Shown: positions 27,956-36,481 of the stretch, piece by piece
How positions within the stretch are numbered: the first letter of the stretch is position 1
Layout: each line of letters opens with the position of its first letter
Assembly: GCA_949287985.1 (NCBI GenBank)
Contig: CASEIN010000031.1
Coordinates: forward strand, 17,466-81,465
Direction: 5' to 3'
From: Mucispirillum schaedleri
Lineage (GTDB): Bacteria > Chrysiogenota > Deferribacteres > Deferribacterales > Mucispirillaceae
Length of the DNA stretch: 64,000 nucleotides
The notes under the pieces: model-generated
Databases searched by the model: none
Told to the model about the DNA's origin: nothing
Seen by the model: the letters and a program-made list of their open reading frames with translations, nothing else
Made by a program: the position numbers and the translations under genes

Positions 27956-29569
27956 ATGAATGACAATCCAACTAGTCAGGAATCAGGTAAAGTAGCTGAT
28001 GTGCAACTCAATGACAAGAAAGAGAAAAAGCAAAAAGTTATCATAGGTTATTCAGCTACGCAAAGAATAGGTTTAGTGCTTGGTCCTGTTTTATTTATTA
28101 TTATGTTACTTTTACCAGTTCCAGAAGGTATGGAGGTTTCTGCTATGCGAGTAGCAGCCATTACAGTATTAATGGCAATATGGTGGATTACAGAAGCAGT
28201 GCCTATACCTGCTACTTCATTATTACCGATTTTATTTTATCCATTTCTAGGTGTAGCACCTGTTGGGGAAGTTACAGCACAGTATGCAAACCCTACAATA
28301 TACTTATTTATTGGTGGTTTCTTTGTTGCAGTTACTATGGAAAGGTGGAACCTTCACAGACGTATTGCACTATACACTATTAAGCTTGTAGGCACAAGCC
28401 CTGCTAAAATGACATTAGGTTTTATGGTTGCAACAGGTTTTATTTCCATGTGGGTGTCAAATACAGCTACAGCTATGATGATGGTTCCTATTGGTTTAGC
28501 AGTTATTGCACAAGTTACAGGGATTTCTTCAAAACAGCTCCTTGATGGCAGTGTAGGTGAAAGGGAGCAAAACTTTGGTAAAGGTTTAATGCTTGCTATT
28601 GCATATGCTGCTTCTATTGGTGGTATTGCAACGATTATAGGAACTCCTCCAAATACTATTATGGTTGGTATGCTTAACACTACTTATGGTCAAACAATAT
28701 CATTTGCTGAATGGATGATGCTTGGTTTACCACTTGTAATTATAATGCTTGCAATAACTTGGGTTTTAATTGTTAAATTCCTTTTCAAAACAAAAGATTT
28801 AAAACTAGCAGATGGCGAAAAAGTTATTGATGATGAAATCAAAAAAATGGGTAAAATCAAAAAAGAAGAACAAATAGTTTTAGCAGTATTTATATTAGTT
28901 GGTCTTTTATGGGTATTTAACCCTGTATTGGTTGATGCAATTCCTGCATTAAAAGGCAAATTAAATGATACTGTTATTGCAATGTTTGGAACAATGCTTT
29001 TATTTATAATCCCTGCTAACTGGAAAACAGGTGAGTTTATACTTGACTGGAAAACAGCAGTAAAAATTCCTTGGGATATAGTTCTTCTTTTTGGTGGTGG
29101 TTTTGCTGTAGCTTCTGGTTTTGAAAAATCAGGTCTTGCAAAATATATCGCTCAACAGCTTAATGGTTTAGAAGGGCTTCACATGTTAGTATTTATTACA
29201 ATAGTAACATTACTTGTAGTATTTTTAACAGAGATTACATCAAACACAGCTACAGCTACATTACTTGTTCCAATAATGGGTGCTTCAGCAGTTGCACTTG
29301 GTATCCACCCATATGCAACAATAGTTCCTGCATGTGTTGCTGCATCTTTTGCATTTATGTTACCTGTTGCTACCCCACCAAATGCAGTAGTATTTGGTAG
29401 TGGTGCCGTCCGTATTAAAGATATGGCAAAAGCAGGGCTTTGGTTAAATCTGCTTGGAACTGTAATTATAGTAATTTTCATCTACTATTTTATGCCACTT
29501 CTTTGGGGTATAGATTTAAATACTACTCCAGACTGGGCATTAAATACAGCAGCTTCAGTAGCTAAATAA
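27956..29569 (+). CDS. SLC13/DASS-family sodium:anion symporter
   Basis: 537 residues with about 11-13 membrane helices, an inner-membrane importer. It shows the two inverted repeats of the family, each with an SNT motif and a following Pro-Pro-Asn loop: SNTATAMMMVP with GTPPNTIMVG in the first half, and SNTATATLLVP with ATPPNAVVFGSG in the second. SNTAT in both positions resembles dicarboxylate carriers such as VcINDY, so sodium-coupled C4-dicarboxylate uptake is my inference; sulfate or citrate remain possible. The start at 27956 has TTTGGAGG seven bases upstream. It appears monocistronic, with 256 bases of featureless AT-rich DNA before it. Confidence 0.92.
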   Translation: MNDNPTSQESGKVADVQLNDKKEKKQKVIIGYSATQRIGLVLGPVLFIIMLLLPVPEGMEVSAMRVAAITVLMAIWWITEAVPIPATSLLPILFYPFLGVAPVGEVTAQYANPTIYLFIGGFFVAVTMERWNLHRRIALYTIKLVGTSPAKMTLGFMVATGFISMWVSNTATAMMMVPIGLAVIAQVTGISSKQLLDGSVGEREQNFGKGLMLAIAYAASIGGIATIIGTPPNTIMVGMLNTTYGQTISFAEWMMLGLPLVIIMLAITWVLIVKFLFKTKDLKLADGEKVIDDEIKKMGKIKKEEQIVLAVFILVGLLWVFNPVLVDAIPALKGKLNDTVIAMFGTMLLFIIPANWKTGEFILDWKTAVKIPWDIVLLFGGGFAVASGFEKSGLAKYIAQQLNGLEGLHMLVFITIVTLLVVFLTEITSNTATATLLVPIMGASAVALGIHPYATIVPACVAASFAFMLPVATPPNAVVFGSGAVRIKDMAKAGLWLNLLGTVIIVIFIYYFMPLLWGIDLNTTPDWALNTAASVAK

Positions 29570-29907
29570 TTACTTGATAGATATTTATTAAAGGGGGTAG
29601 ATTACTGAGGCGAACCCCATTTATTTGTCCAATAAATGGGGTTCGCCTCAAAATAACAATATAAATTTATATTAATAATACATTATATAATATAAATGAC
29701 CATAATATAATTAATTTAATTATATTTTTATGGAAGATTACAGAATAGCTTATACAAAACAATACACTATAAATTAGAAATGAAAATATTTCAGAGTAAA
29801 ACTGTATAAAAGAAATTGTTGTAAGTAATTATATTAGTTAAATGAATTTTTATATTAAATTATAAGCTATTATAATCACATATGTATATATAAAAGTTAA
29901 TAATAAA
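29570..29907. other. 338-base intergenic region, one palindrome only
   Basis: Apart from the 45-base palindrome at 29606-29650, this stretch is AT-rich without an open frame, tRNA-like fold or clear promoter. It separates the convergent SLC13 symporter and PPOX genes. Confidence 0.6.
29606..29650. mobile_element. 45-base perfect palindrome matching an IS3-type insertion sequence end
   Basis: TGAGGCGAACCCCATTTATT, a 5-base centre, then its exact reverse complement. Read on the minus strand, the first 37 bases equal the left end of the insertion sequence at 63860-63896. It has no transposase and no obvious target duplication (flanks TTAC and AAAT). It could be a remnant, a miniature element mobilised in trans, or a fused pair of IS ends. 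It may also fold into a hairpin after the symporter gene, although no T-tract follows. Confidence 0.75.
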
Positions 29908-30372
29908 TTAACCTTTCGTATGGGCCCTTGCTTCAAGTAAATGAATATGAATACACACAACTTCTGTAATATCTAATGTTTTTATAGGAAATTCATTATA
30001 TTTTTTACCAGTATATTTTTCCATTAATAAATCAAGTGCAAAAGATTTATCTTCATATGACTGTAAAAATTCTGCATGGCCTTTGCCATAAACAGAATAA
30101 AAATAGCTTGAATGGCCACAGGCAGTATCAGCTTTTTTTAAACCATCATATCTATCTGCCTGAAAAGTTATAATATCCCTTTTTAAAAAAGGTATTTTTT
30201 TTCCTTTAAGCCCAGTATGGAAATAAAGCTTATTATCAAAATATGCAAAATTAACTGGAACAATATAAGCATGCCCTTCATCATCAACTAAACCAAGATG
30301 TAATATTTCCATTGATGAAAGAGCAGCAATTTTTTCGTTTTCATCATGTATTATTCTATTGCTTTTACCCAT
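29908..30372 (-). CDS. Pyridoxamine 5'-phosphate oxidase-like flavoprotein
   Basis: 154 residues with a split-barrel FMN-binding fold. The pattern GLVDDEGHAYIVPVNFAYFDNKLYFHTGLKGKKIPFLKR is typical of the PPOX/NimA-like group (Pfam PNPOx_2 type), whose members bind FMN or haem and reduce small molecules. The ligand and substrate are unknown. Its ATG overlaps the last base of the IclR-family gene stop, so it is cotranscribed with and probably controlled by that regulator. The final residues HIHLLEARAHTKG fit the C-terminal strand of the barrel. Confidence 0.85.
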   Translation of the reverse strand: MGKSNRIIHDENEKIAALSSMEILHLGLVDDEGHAYIVPVNFAYFDNKLYFHTGLKGKKIPFLKRDIITFQADRYDGLKKADTACGHSSYFYSVYGKGHAEFLQSYEDKSFALDLLMEKYTGKKYNEFPIKTLDITEVVCIHIHLLEARAHTKG

Positions 30373-31154
30373 TAGTTTTGATAGCCAAGCCTTTTAGATA
30401 TTTCTTTAGCATATTTTTTTGCAATAGGCAGTATATCATTTACAAGCCTTTCATGGCTCATTCTATACCCTGGGCCTGCAACACTAATTGCTGCAACAGG
30501 TGTCCCTAAATAATCTTTAATAGGCACAGCAATGCAGCATACATTATTTTCAAACTCCTGGTTATCAATGGCATATTCGTTAGCACTAACTTCTTTTAAA
30601 TGTTTTTTCAATTCAGGCAAAGAAGTAATAGTATAATCAGTATATTTTTTTAATCTTGCACCAAGATACATTTTATTAAGTTCATCTTCACCAGAAAAAG
30701 CAAGCTGCACTTTACCAATAGATGTGCAGTATGCAGGCACATCTTTACCAACACGAGAAACTATACGGACAGGGTGGTCTGCTTCAACTAAATCAAGGTA
30801 TATAACATTGCCTTCTCTCAATATACCCACATAGCAGGCTTCACCAACTTCTGATACTATTTTTTCCATAAATGGACGAGCAAGGCGCAGGAAACCTAAT
30901 TTATTAATAAATTTCTGACCTAAATTAAAAATACCAATACCAAGTCTGTAGTTTTCTGTAACAGGATTTTGTTCTATATAGCCACAAGCAGATAAAGTAG
31001 CTAAAAGTCTAAACACATTATTTTTATGTAAACCAAGTGTTTTAGAAAGTTCGGTAACTCCAAACTCATCTTTATCATAATTTGTTCTAAAAACTTCAAA
31101 AAGCTGTAAAGCATGCTGAACCGATTGGATAGATTTTACATTAGGTTTATACAT
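30372..31154 (-). CDS. IclR-family transcriptional regulator
   Basis: 260 residues. The N-terminal winged helix-turn-helix (about 10-75, with FGVTELSKTLGLHKNNVFRLLATL) is followed by the GAF-like IclR effector domain (about 85-255, with ACYVGILREGNVIYLD, GKVQLAF and AISVAGP). It binds DNA as a dimer or tetramer and responds to a small carboxylic or aromatic effector that I cannot name. The start at 31154 has CAGGAG before it; the longer frame to 31172 lacks one. The downstream PPOX gene overlaps its stop, and the nearby SLC13 symporter is another plausible target. Confidence 0.92.
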   Translation of the reverse strand: MYKPNVKSIQSVQHALQLFEVFRTNYDKDEFGVTELSKTLGLHKNNVFRLLATLSACGYIEQNPVTENYRLGIGIFNLGQKFINKLGFLRLARPFMEKIVSEVGEACYVGILREGNVIYLDLVEADHPVRIVSRVGKDVPAYCTSIGKVQLAFSGEDELNKMYLGARLKKYTDYTITSLPELKKHLKEVSANEYAIDNQEFENNVCCIAVPIKDYLGTPVAAISVAGPGYRMSHERLVNDILPIAKKYAKEISKRLGYQN

Positions 31155-31252
31155 AACAATATTCTCCTGCAAATATATTATGTAAATTATAGAATAATGT
31201 TATAGATTTGGCAAGAAAATTATATTAAAAACATAAAAAAAGATGCATAAAA

Positions 31253-31276
31253 TATATATAAAAATTTTTATATATA
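31253..31276. repeat. 24-base perfect AT-only palindrome
   Basis: TATATATAAAAA followed directly by its reverse complement, between the AI-2E gene end and the IclR gene start on the minus strand. It could be a weak terminator, an operator, or chance in AT-rich DNA. Confidence 0.35.
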
Positions 31277-31329
31277 AATTATACATTTATTATCAATAAG
31301 TTATTGGTAAGTAAAAATGCAAATATATA

Positions 31330-32421
31330 TTATTTGCTGGTATTTTTTTGTGTTTCTTCTGTAGCTTTTGGTTGTGGAAGTGGTTTTTCAAATACGTAAG
31401 TATCTATTAATATTTTAATAAAAGCTGCAATTGGCAGTGCTATAAGCATACCAAGAAAACCACCTAGAGAGCCACCTATCATTAAGCCTACAATAACAAC
31501 AACTGGGCTTATACCTAAACTATCGCCAACTATTTTTGGAGTAACTACCATACTTTCAATAACCTGCACTATTACATAACCTATTATTGTATATACAATA
31601 GGTAAAAATTGATGGAATGTAAGTGCTGTAGCAATAATTGCACTAATTAAACCTACAGTAAAGCCCACATAAGGTATCATTGCTCCATAGCCTGTAAGTA
31701 TACCTATAAAGAGCCAGCCTTTAACACCAAGTATTAAAAGGACAGCACTATACATTACTGAAAGTATTGTCCCAACTAAAAACATACCTCTAAAATATTT
31801 GCCGATTAATGTTTCAAATTGAGATACATGCTCTACTACTTTTTCTAATTTGAACCTAACAATTACTTTATTTGTAAACTGTTTAAAATCAGGAAATTCT
31901 ACAAGTAAAAAGAATACAAGCACAGGCACAATAAATACATTTACAAGCACCCCTGCAATATTTGCAGCAGAAAGAGCAGCAGATGATAATGTATTTAAAA
32001 TATATTTAGAAATAATACCTATTCTTTCAGTTATATATGCTTTGCTTGTTTCAAAATCAAGTGATGATTCTATATTAAATTTTGCAAGCATTTTTTCAAT
32101 AAAAGCAAAAACATTATTAATATACTGTGGTGTATGGTCAATAATATATTTTATATCATTTACCATAGCAGGCACAAGCCCCATTAATAGTAATAGTATA
32201 AAAAATATTAAAATCAACACAAGTAATAAAACACTTAAAAATCGTGGTATATGAAGCTTAACAAAAAAATCAACAATTGGATTTAAAAGATAAGCTATTA
32301 AAACAGAAATAATAAAAATAATTAAAATATCTCGTGTTGCATTTAATAAAAATAATACAAATAAAGAACTGGCAAATATAGCAATATTTTTCAAAGAAAA
32401 ATCTATATCGTTAAATTTCAT
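31330..32421 (-). CDS. AI-2E/PerM-family membrane transporter
   Basis: 363 residues with about eight membrane helices. The pattern is that of the AI-2E transporter (PerM/YdiK/TqsA) family: N-terminal helices with FIISVLIAYLLNPIVDFF, a cytoplasmic amphipathic region (NKVIVRFKLEKVVEHVSQFE), and the C-terminal GYGAMIPYVGFTVGLISAI, then the segment VVTPKIVGDSLGISPVVVIVGLMIGGSLGGFLGMLIALP. Members export diverse solutes, some by sodium or proton antiport; the substrate is unknown. It is the third gene of a minus-strand operon after rluD and the TPR gene, 20 bases from the latter, with GGTGGG before the start. Confidence 0.92.
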   Translation of the reverse strand: MKFNDIDFSLKNIAIFASSLFVLFLLNATRDILIIFIISVLIAYLLNPIVDFFVKLHIPRFLSVLLLVLILIFFILLLLMGLVPAMVNDIKYIIDHTPQYINNVFAFIEKMLAKFNIESSLDFETSKAYITERIGIISKYILNTLSSAALSAANIAGVLVNVFIVPVLVFFLLVEFPDFKQFTNKVIVRFKLEKVVEHVSQFETLIGKYFRGMFLVGTILSVMYSAVLLILGVKGWLFIGILTGYGAMIPYVGFTVGLISAIIATALTFHQFLPIVYTIIGYVIVQVIESMVVTPKIVGDSLGISPVVVIVGLMIGGSLGGFLGMLIALPIAAFIKILIDTYVFEKPLPQPKATEETQKNTSK

Positions 32422-32441
32422 TTATACCCACCATATATAAA

Positions 32442-33176
32442 TTAAATATTATCAATCTCAAGATTATTGGGAAATAAAGATGCTGCTTCTGTTTTTAAAA
32501 GTTTAAGTTCATCTTCTCTATCAGTTTTAGATAGTGTTGTCAAGTAGAACTTAATAAATGAAAAGTTACGATACCCTTTGTTATATATTACTTTACAAAT
32601 ATTTGCAGCATCATTGAAGTTACCATTTTCAAAATTTATTTTAGATGATTCCAGTAACGCATCAATATAATCAGGGTTAATATTTATTGCTTTATCTAAA
32701 TCTTGTAATGCCTGTTTATCTTTTGAAAGCTGGTATCTTGTAATCGCTCTATAATAATAAGCATCAGCAAAATCTGGACTTTTTTCAAGGACATCAGTAA
32801 ATATATTTTCTGCATCATTCATTAGCCCTTGTTGAAAATATACTTGACCTAGTAAAAATCTTGAACGCTGGTGTTCTGGGTTTATATTAATTGTTTTAAG
32901 AAGTATATCATGTGCTTTATCTAAGGCCATAAGCCTGTAATAGCAAAGCCCAAGCTTATATAAATACATAGATTTATTAGGAGAATATTCCACTGCTTTT
33001 ACAAAATGTTTGCAGGCTTCAGAAAGATTGTTTAAATCACTGTAACATAAGCCTAAATGATAATGGGCAGCACCTAAATCATAACCATTATTATTAATAT
33101 GTTCATTTAAAAGCTTAATAGCTTTAGATAAATCACCAGATAAATATTCATCAATTCCTGCGTGCAGACTATCCAT
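32442..33176 (-). CDS. TPR-repeat protein
   Basis: 244 residues made almost wholly of tetratricopeptide repeats: about six units such as AAHYHLGLCYSDLNNLSEACKHF, MYLYKLGLCYYRLMALDKAHDIL and RFLLGQVYFQQGLMNDAENIF, each with the small-residue and aromatic positions of a TPR. No signal peptide, so cytosolic; it would act as an interaction scaffold. It begins one base after the rluD stop and has GGGGAA before its ATG. It precedes the AI-2E transporter gene. The binding partner is unknown. Confidence 0.88.
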   Translation of the reverse strand: MDSLHAGIDEYLSGDLSKAIKLLNEHINNNGYDLGAAHYHLGLCYSDLNNLSEACKHFVKAVEYSPNKSMYLYKLGLCYYRLMALDKAHDILLKTININPEHQRSRFLLGQVYFQQGLMNDAENIFTDVLEKSPDFADAYYYRAITRYQLSKDKQALQDLDKAININPDYIDALLESSKINFENGNFNDAANICKVIYNKGYRNFSFIKFYLTTLSKTDREDELKLLKTEAASLFPNNLEIDNI

Positions 33177-33177
33177 A

Positions 33178-34074
33178 TTATTCCCCTTTAAGTTGTTCTT
33201 GTAAGGTTACCATATCTTTTGGCAGTTGTAAAGAAAGAGTAAGTGTTTGGTTTGTATCAGGTGGTATAAACTCTAAAAAATAAGAATGAAGTGCCTGCCT
33301 TTTAAAATCATATAACGGCTTTCCACCATAAAGAATATCACCTGCTAAAGCATGCCCCATGCTTGCAGCATGAACTCTAATTTGATGAGTTCTGCCTGTA
33401 TAAATAGTTACTTCAGCTAAAAATGCTTTTTTATATTTTTCTATAACTTTAAAATGGCTTTTAGCATACTTGCCATCATTATTAACAGCCATTTTTTGCC
33501 TGTTATACTTATCTCTTGCAATGGGTGCTTCAATTGTTTTTTCTACAAAGTTTGGAACACCACAGCATATGGCAAGGTATTTTTTTGTAATGGCTCTCTC
33601 TGAAAAAAGCTTGGAAAGTTTCATTCTATAATCTGTATTTTTAGCGATTATCATAAGCCCTGATGTATCTTTATCAAGCCTGTGAACAATGCCTGGGCGA
33701 AAGTCGTTATCTTCATCTTCTATTGTAAAGGTATATAAAAGTGCATTTACTAATGTATTATCAAAATTTCCGGGAGCTGGGTGAACAGTTAAACCTGCAG
33801 GCTTATTTATAACTGCAAAATTTTCATTATCATAAACAATATCAAAAGGAATATTTTTTGGTGTTAAATCAATTTGCTTTTCATCTGGAAAAGTAAGGTG
33901 GATAATATCCCCTGCTTTAAGTTTTGATGATTTTTTAGCAACCTTATTATTAATCAGTACAAGATTATTTTCAAATAATGATAGTATGTAAGACCTGCTT
34001 TTACCACTAAGGCGGGCACAGGCACTATCTGCTCTTTCGTTATCAATATCGTTTATATAATCTTTTTCTTCCAT
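33178..34074 (-). CDS. rluD: RluA/RluD-family rRNA pseudouridine synthase
   Basis: 298 residues. An N-terminal S4 RNA-binding domain (about 1-75, with ARLSGKSRSYILSLFENNLVLINNKV) is joined to the RluA-type catalytic domain (about 85-295). The catalytic Asp is in HRLDKDTSGLM, preceded by INKPAGLTVHPAPG and followed by GRTHQIRVHAASMGHALAGD. The S4 plus RluA layout is that of RluD, which modifies helix 69 of 23S rRNA (1911, 1915, 1917 in E. coli). RluC shares it, so the exact target is not certain. It is the first gene of the rluD-TPR-AI-2E operon. Confidence 0.93.
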   Translation of the reverse strand: MEEKDYINDIDNERADSACARLSGKSRSYILSLFENNLVLINNKVAKKSSKLKAGDIIHLTFPDEKQIDLTPKNIPFDIVYDNENFAVINKPAGLTVHPAPGNFDNTLVNALLYTFTIEDEDNDFRPGIVHRLDKDTSGLMIIAKNTDYRMKLSKLFSERAITKKYLAICCGVPNFVEKTIEAPIARDKYNRQKMAVNNDGKYAKSHFKVIEKYKKAFLAEVTIYTGRTHQIRVHAASMGHALAGDILYGGKPLYDFKRQALHSYFLEFIPPDTNQTLTLSLQLPKDMVTLQEQLKGE

Positions 34075-34209
34075 TTATATATTTATAATAGATATAGAAA
34101 AATTTACAAGCAAAATATTAAATAAACAAAAAAATAAATATAATAGTCATATTTTACTTGACTATATACAAATTAATTGGTAAAAATATCATTCACTCTT
34201 GCTATAGAA

Positions 34210-34256
34210 TATAATTGTCTATGGCTAAAAACCGTAAGGGAGGTCCTAATGAGGAC
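34210..34256 (+). promoter_or_regulatory. rpsF promoter -10 and leader with a hairpin over the start codon
   Basis: A consensus TATAAT lies at 34210-34215 (its -35 is poor; an alternative pair TTGACT 34158 / TAAAAA 34181 has a 17-base spacer). In the leader, AAGGGAGG is followed by GTCCT-AATG-AGGAC (34243-34256), a perfect five-base stem whose loop contains the rpsF ATG. The upstream AAACCGTAAG includes a CCG like that of the bS6:bS18 leader motif, but I cannot confirm the fold. Confidence 0.5.
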
Positions 34257-34689
34257 ATATGAAACTATTTTTATTCTTAAGTCTAGCTTAACGACTGAAG
34301 AACAAGAAAAACACATTGAATTTTACAAAGAAAACATCACTTCTCACGGTGGGGAGCTGGTGAAAGTTGATGTTTGGGGTAAACAAGCACTTGCTTATCC
34401 TATCGAAAAACAAACTGAAGGTTTTTACGTATTAATTCAGTTTAAAGCAGAAAGCAGCTACATTAACAATGAGCTTGAAAAACGCTATCAGTTTAATGAA
34501 GATGTTCTACGTTATGTTATAGTTATGCTTGATGAGAAAAAATTTAAGCTTAACCCTCGTAAAGAGCCAGTTCGCAGAGAACGTCCTGCTGACAAGGCTG
34601 GTAAAGCTAAAAATGAAAACGGCGAAGAAGTAGAAGATATGCAGGAAGAAAATATCTCTATGGAAGAAGCTCAAACTCAAGAGCAGTAA
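34249..34689 (+). CDS. rpsF: Small ribosomal subunit protein bS6
   Basis: 146 residues. It binds 16S rRNA as a heterodimer with bS18 in the platform of the 30S subunit. The family pattern is clear: MRTYETIFILKSSL, then VKVDVWGKQALAYPIEKQTEGFYVLIQF and RYQFNEDVLRYVIVML. A charged C-terminal tail of about 45 residues ends in a Glu-rich stretch, as in several bacteria. The start at 34249 has the strong site AAGGGAGG; an in-frame TTG at 34177 is spurious. It is the first gene of an operon with ssb and rpsR. Confidence 0.97.
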   Translation: MRTYETIFILKSSLTTEEQEKHIEFYKENITSHGGELVKVDVWGKQALAYPIEKQTEGFYVLIQFKAESSYINNELEKRYQFNEDVLRYVIVMLDEKKFKLNPRKEPVRRERPADKAGKAKNENGEEVEDMQEENISMEEAQTQEQ

Positions 34690-34710
34690 TCTCTTTTAAG
34701 GAGAATAACC

Positions 34711-35121
34711 ATGGCTTCATATAACAAAGTTGTGTTAATGGGTAATGTTACAAGAATACCTGATGTAAGGAATTTGCCGGGAAGTGCAACAGTTGTTGCA
34801 ACAACAGGCTTAGCTGTTAACCGTAAATATAAAGATAAAGAAGAAGTTATGTTTATTGATATTGTGGTATACGGTAAACAGGCAGAAACTATGGGCATGT
34901 ATGTTACAAAAGGCACTCCATTACTTGTGGAAGGAAGATTATCTTTCAGACAGTGGGAGCAGGAAGGCCAAAAACGCTCTAAACATGAAGTCATTGTTGA
35001 GTCATTCCAAATGGTTGGAGGACGCAAAGACAGGGAATTCGACGAAAGTATGGTGGATAAAGACGATTTAAAAATGCCATCAGATGATAGTATGATACGC
35101 GACGAAGATGTCCCTTTTTAA
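34711..35121 (+). CDS. ssb: Single-stranded DNA-binding protein
   Basis: 136 residues: an N-terminal OB fold (about 1-105, MASYNKVVLMGNVTRIPDVR and FIDIVVYGKQAETMGMYVTKGTPLLVEGRL) that binds ssDNA as a tetramer, then a short acidic tail ending DEDVPF. That tail is the tip through which SSB recruits repair and replication partners. The flexible linker is unusually short. It lies between rpsF and rpsR, the usual bacterial order, 21 and 29 bases from its neighbours, with AAGGAG before the start. Confidence 0.97.
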   Translation: MASYNKVVLMGNVTRIPDVRNLPGSATVVATTGLAVNRKYKDKEEVMFIDIVVYGKQAETMGMYVTKGTPLLVEGRLSFRQWEQEGQKRSKHEVIVESFQMVGGRKDREFDESMVDKDDLKMPSDDSMIRDEDVPF

Positions 35122-35150
35122 AATTAGCTTAAATATAATGGAGGACAGTT

Positions 35151-35381
35151 ATGGCTGTTATTAAAAAAAGATTTCAAAAGAAAAAAGTTTGTCGCTTTTG
35201 TGTTGACAAAATAGATATTGATTATAAAGACGCAAAATTATTACGTCAGTTTATTACAGAAAGAGGTAAAATTATGCCTCGCAGATTAACTGGCACTTGT
35301 GCAAAACACCAAAGGCAGTTAGCAGCAGCTGTTAAAACTGCAAGAATTATTGCATTAGTTCCTTTTACACTTAACAAGTAA
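35151..35381 (+). CDS. rpsR: Small ribosomal subunit protein bS18
   Basis: 76 residues, normal length. Pairs with bS6 on the 30S platform. Recognised by [43 protein letters not shown] and the C-terminal ARIIALVPF. It keeps CRFC and a later C-x2-H in GTCAKH, the pattern of the zinc-binding (C+) form. GGAGG precedes the start. A hairpin without a T-tract (35397) separates it from the DUF2232 gene; rplI, often next in this operon, is absent here. Confidence 0.98.
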   Translation: MAVIKKRFQKKKVCRFCVDKIDIDYKDAKLLRQFITERGKIMPRRLTGTCAKHQRQLAAAVKTARIIALVPFTLNK

Positions 35382-35396
35382 TTTATATTAATATAT

Positions 35397-35423
35397 CACC
35401 AGTAGTTTTTAAAGCTACTGGTG
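35397..35423. promoter_or_regulatory. Hairpin between rpsR and the DUF2232 gene
   Basis: CACCAGTAG and CTACTGGTG form a perfect 9-base stem with a 9-base loop. No T-run follows, so it may attenuate, stabilise or mark processing of the mRNA between the ribosomal genes and the membrane-protein gene. Confidence 0.5.
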
Positions 35424-35440
35424 CTTAGTGGTATTTCAAG

Positions 35441-36481
35441 ATGACAGGCTCAGCACAGTTATACTCAATATTAAGTTTTTTATCATTTTATCTTATATAT
35501 ATTACGTCCAAATCTATTTTTTCTTTTTTTGGAGTAATTTTATTTATTGCTTCAGGCATTGCTTTACTTGCTTACTTTGAGTCAAAATTTCGTTCAAAAA
35601 AATCAGATATTATCTCTGTAGTTTTTTACATATTATTTACTGCATTTTTTCTTGTGCTTCCAAAATTAAACAGTGTTATTGCAAATAGTGGTATAAGTAT
35701 TAATGCTGCAAACCTTCAAGGTTACTGGATGCCTGTTTATGTTATAATCATATTAATACCAGTATATTTTTTATATAAAAACAGGCAGCATAACAGACCT
35801 ATGTATATTCCTGTGCTTTTAGCTGCTTTTATTCCTTTAGCTGTTACAGGTTTAGCACTACTTTTACTTGATGGGTTTAGAAATTACAGCATTAACACAA
35901 TAGCTAATATTATACAAGTAAGTGTAATAGACTATATTACACAAATTAAAAATACAGCAGGAAACCAGCTGCCTGAAGTTTATGGGGATATATTATCATA
36001 TGCTACATTAAATAAAATGCAGATAGCAAAGCAGATTGTTTATTTATCACCATCATGGGTAGCATCATCATTTATATTAGTAATATATATGGCAGACAGG
36101 TTTAAGCCATTAATAAAAGATAATGCACTAGTAGTAAGAGAGTTTAGAATACCAGATGCACTTGTATGGGTATTAATTGCAGGTGGTTTTTTAATACTTG
36201 TGCCAAATGAAGTAGTAAAATTTGTATCCTATAATATATTAATAATATTTGGTATACTTTACTTCTTCCAAGGTATGCAGATAACAAACAGAATATTAGA
36301 TAGATTTCAAGTATCATTTTTCTTTAGAATGTTGCTTTTTATGTTTATATTTATTGATTTTGTAATGTTTGCCGTAATTATTATTATGATAGGCTTATTT
36401 AGCATATGGTATAAACCAAAATGGCTTTATCAAGAAGATAACAGTGACAATAAAGGCGATAATAATGGAAACAACAGCTAA
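35441..36481 (+). CDS. DUF2232 (YybS-like) membrane protein
   Basis: 346 residues with about eight membrane helices. Size, topology and position after rpsR match the DUF2232/YybS proteins found next to the rpsF-rpsR or rplI-dnaB genes in many bacteria; function is unknown. Conserved-looking segments are the central loop with the IAKQIVYLSPSW segment and the C-terminal VVREFRIPDALVWVLIAGG. The C-terminal tail is Asn/Asp-rich. It overlaps the CDF gene start by about 17 bases, so the two are translated together. Confidence 0.8.
   Translation: MTGSAQLYSILSFLSFYLIYITSKSIFSFFGVILFIASGIALLAYFESKFRSKKSDIISVVFYILFTAFFLVLPKLNSVIANSGISINAANLQGYWMPVYVIIILIPVYFLYKNRQHNRPMYIPVLLAAFIPLAVTGLALLLLDGFRNYSINTIANIIQVSVIDYITQIKNTAGNQLPEVYGDILSYATLNKMQIAKQIVYLSPSWVASSFILVIYMADRFKPLIKDNALVVREFRIPDALVWVLIAGGFLILVPNEVVKFVSYNILIIFGILYFFQGMQITNRILDRFQVSFFFRMLLFMFIFIDFVMFAVIIIMIGLFSIWYKPKWLYQEDNSDNKGDNNGNNS

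Noticed and set aside
29606..29650. Rho-independent terminator of the SLC13 gene
   Set aside because: The stem is perfect, but no T-tract follows on either strand, and the sequence matches an IS end. Termination may be a side effect.
34177..34248. N-terminal extension of bS6 from a TTG at 34177
   Set aside because: The extension overlaps the promoter and leader, and a strong ribosome binding site lies just before the ATG at 34249, where bS6 family homology starts.
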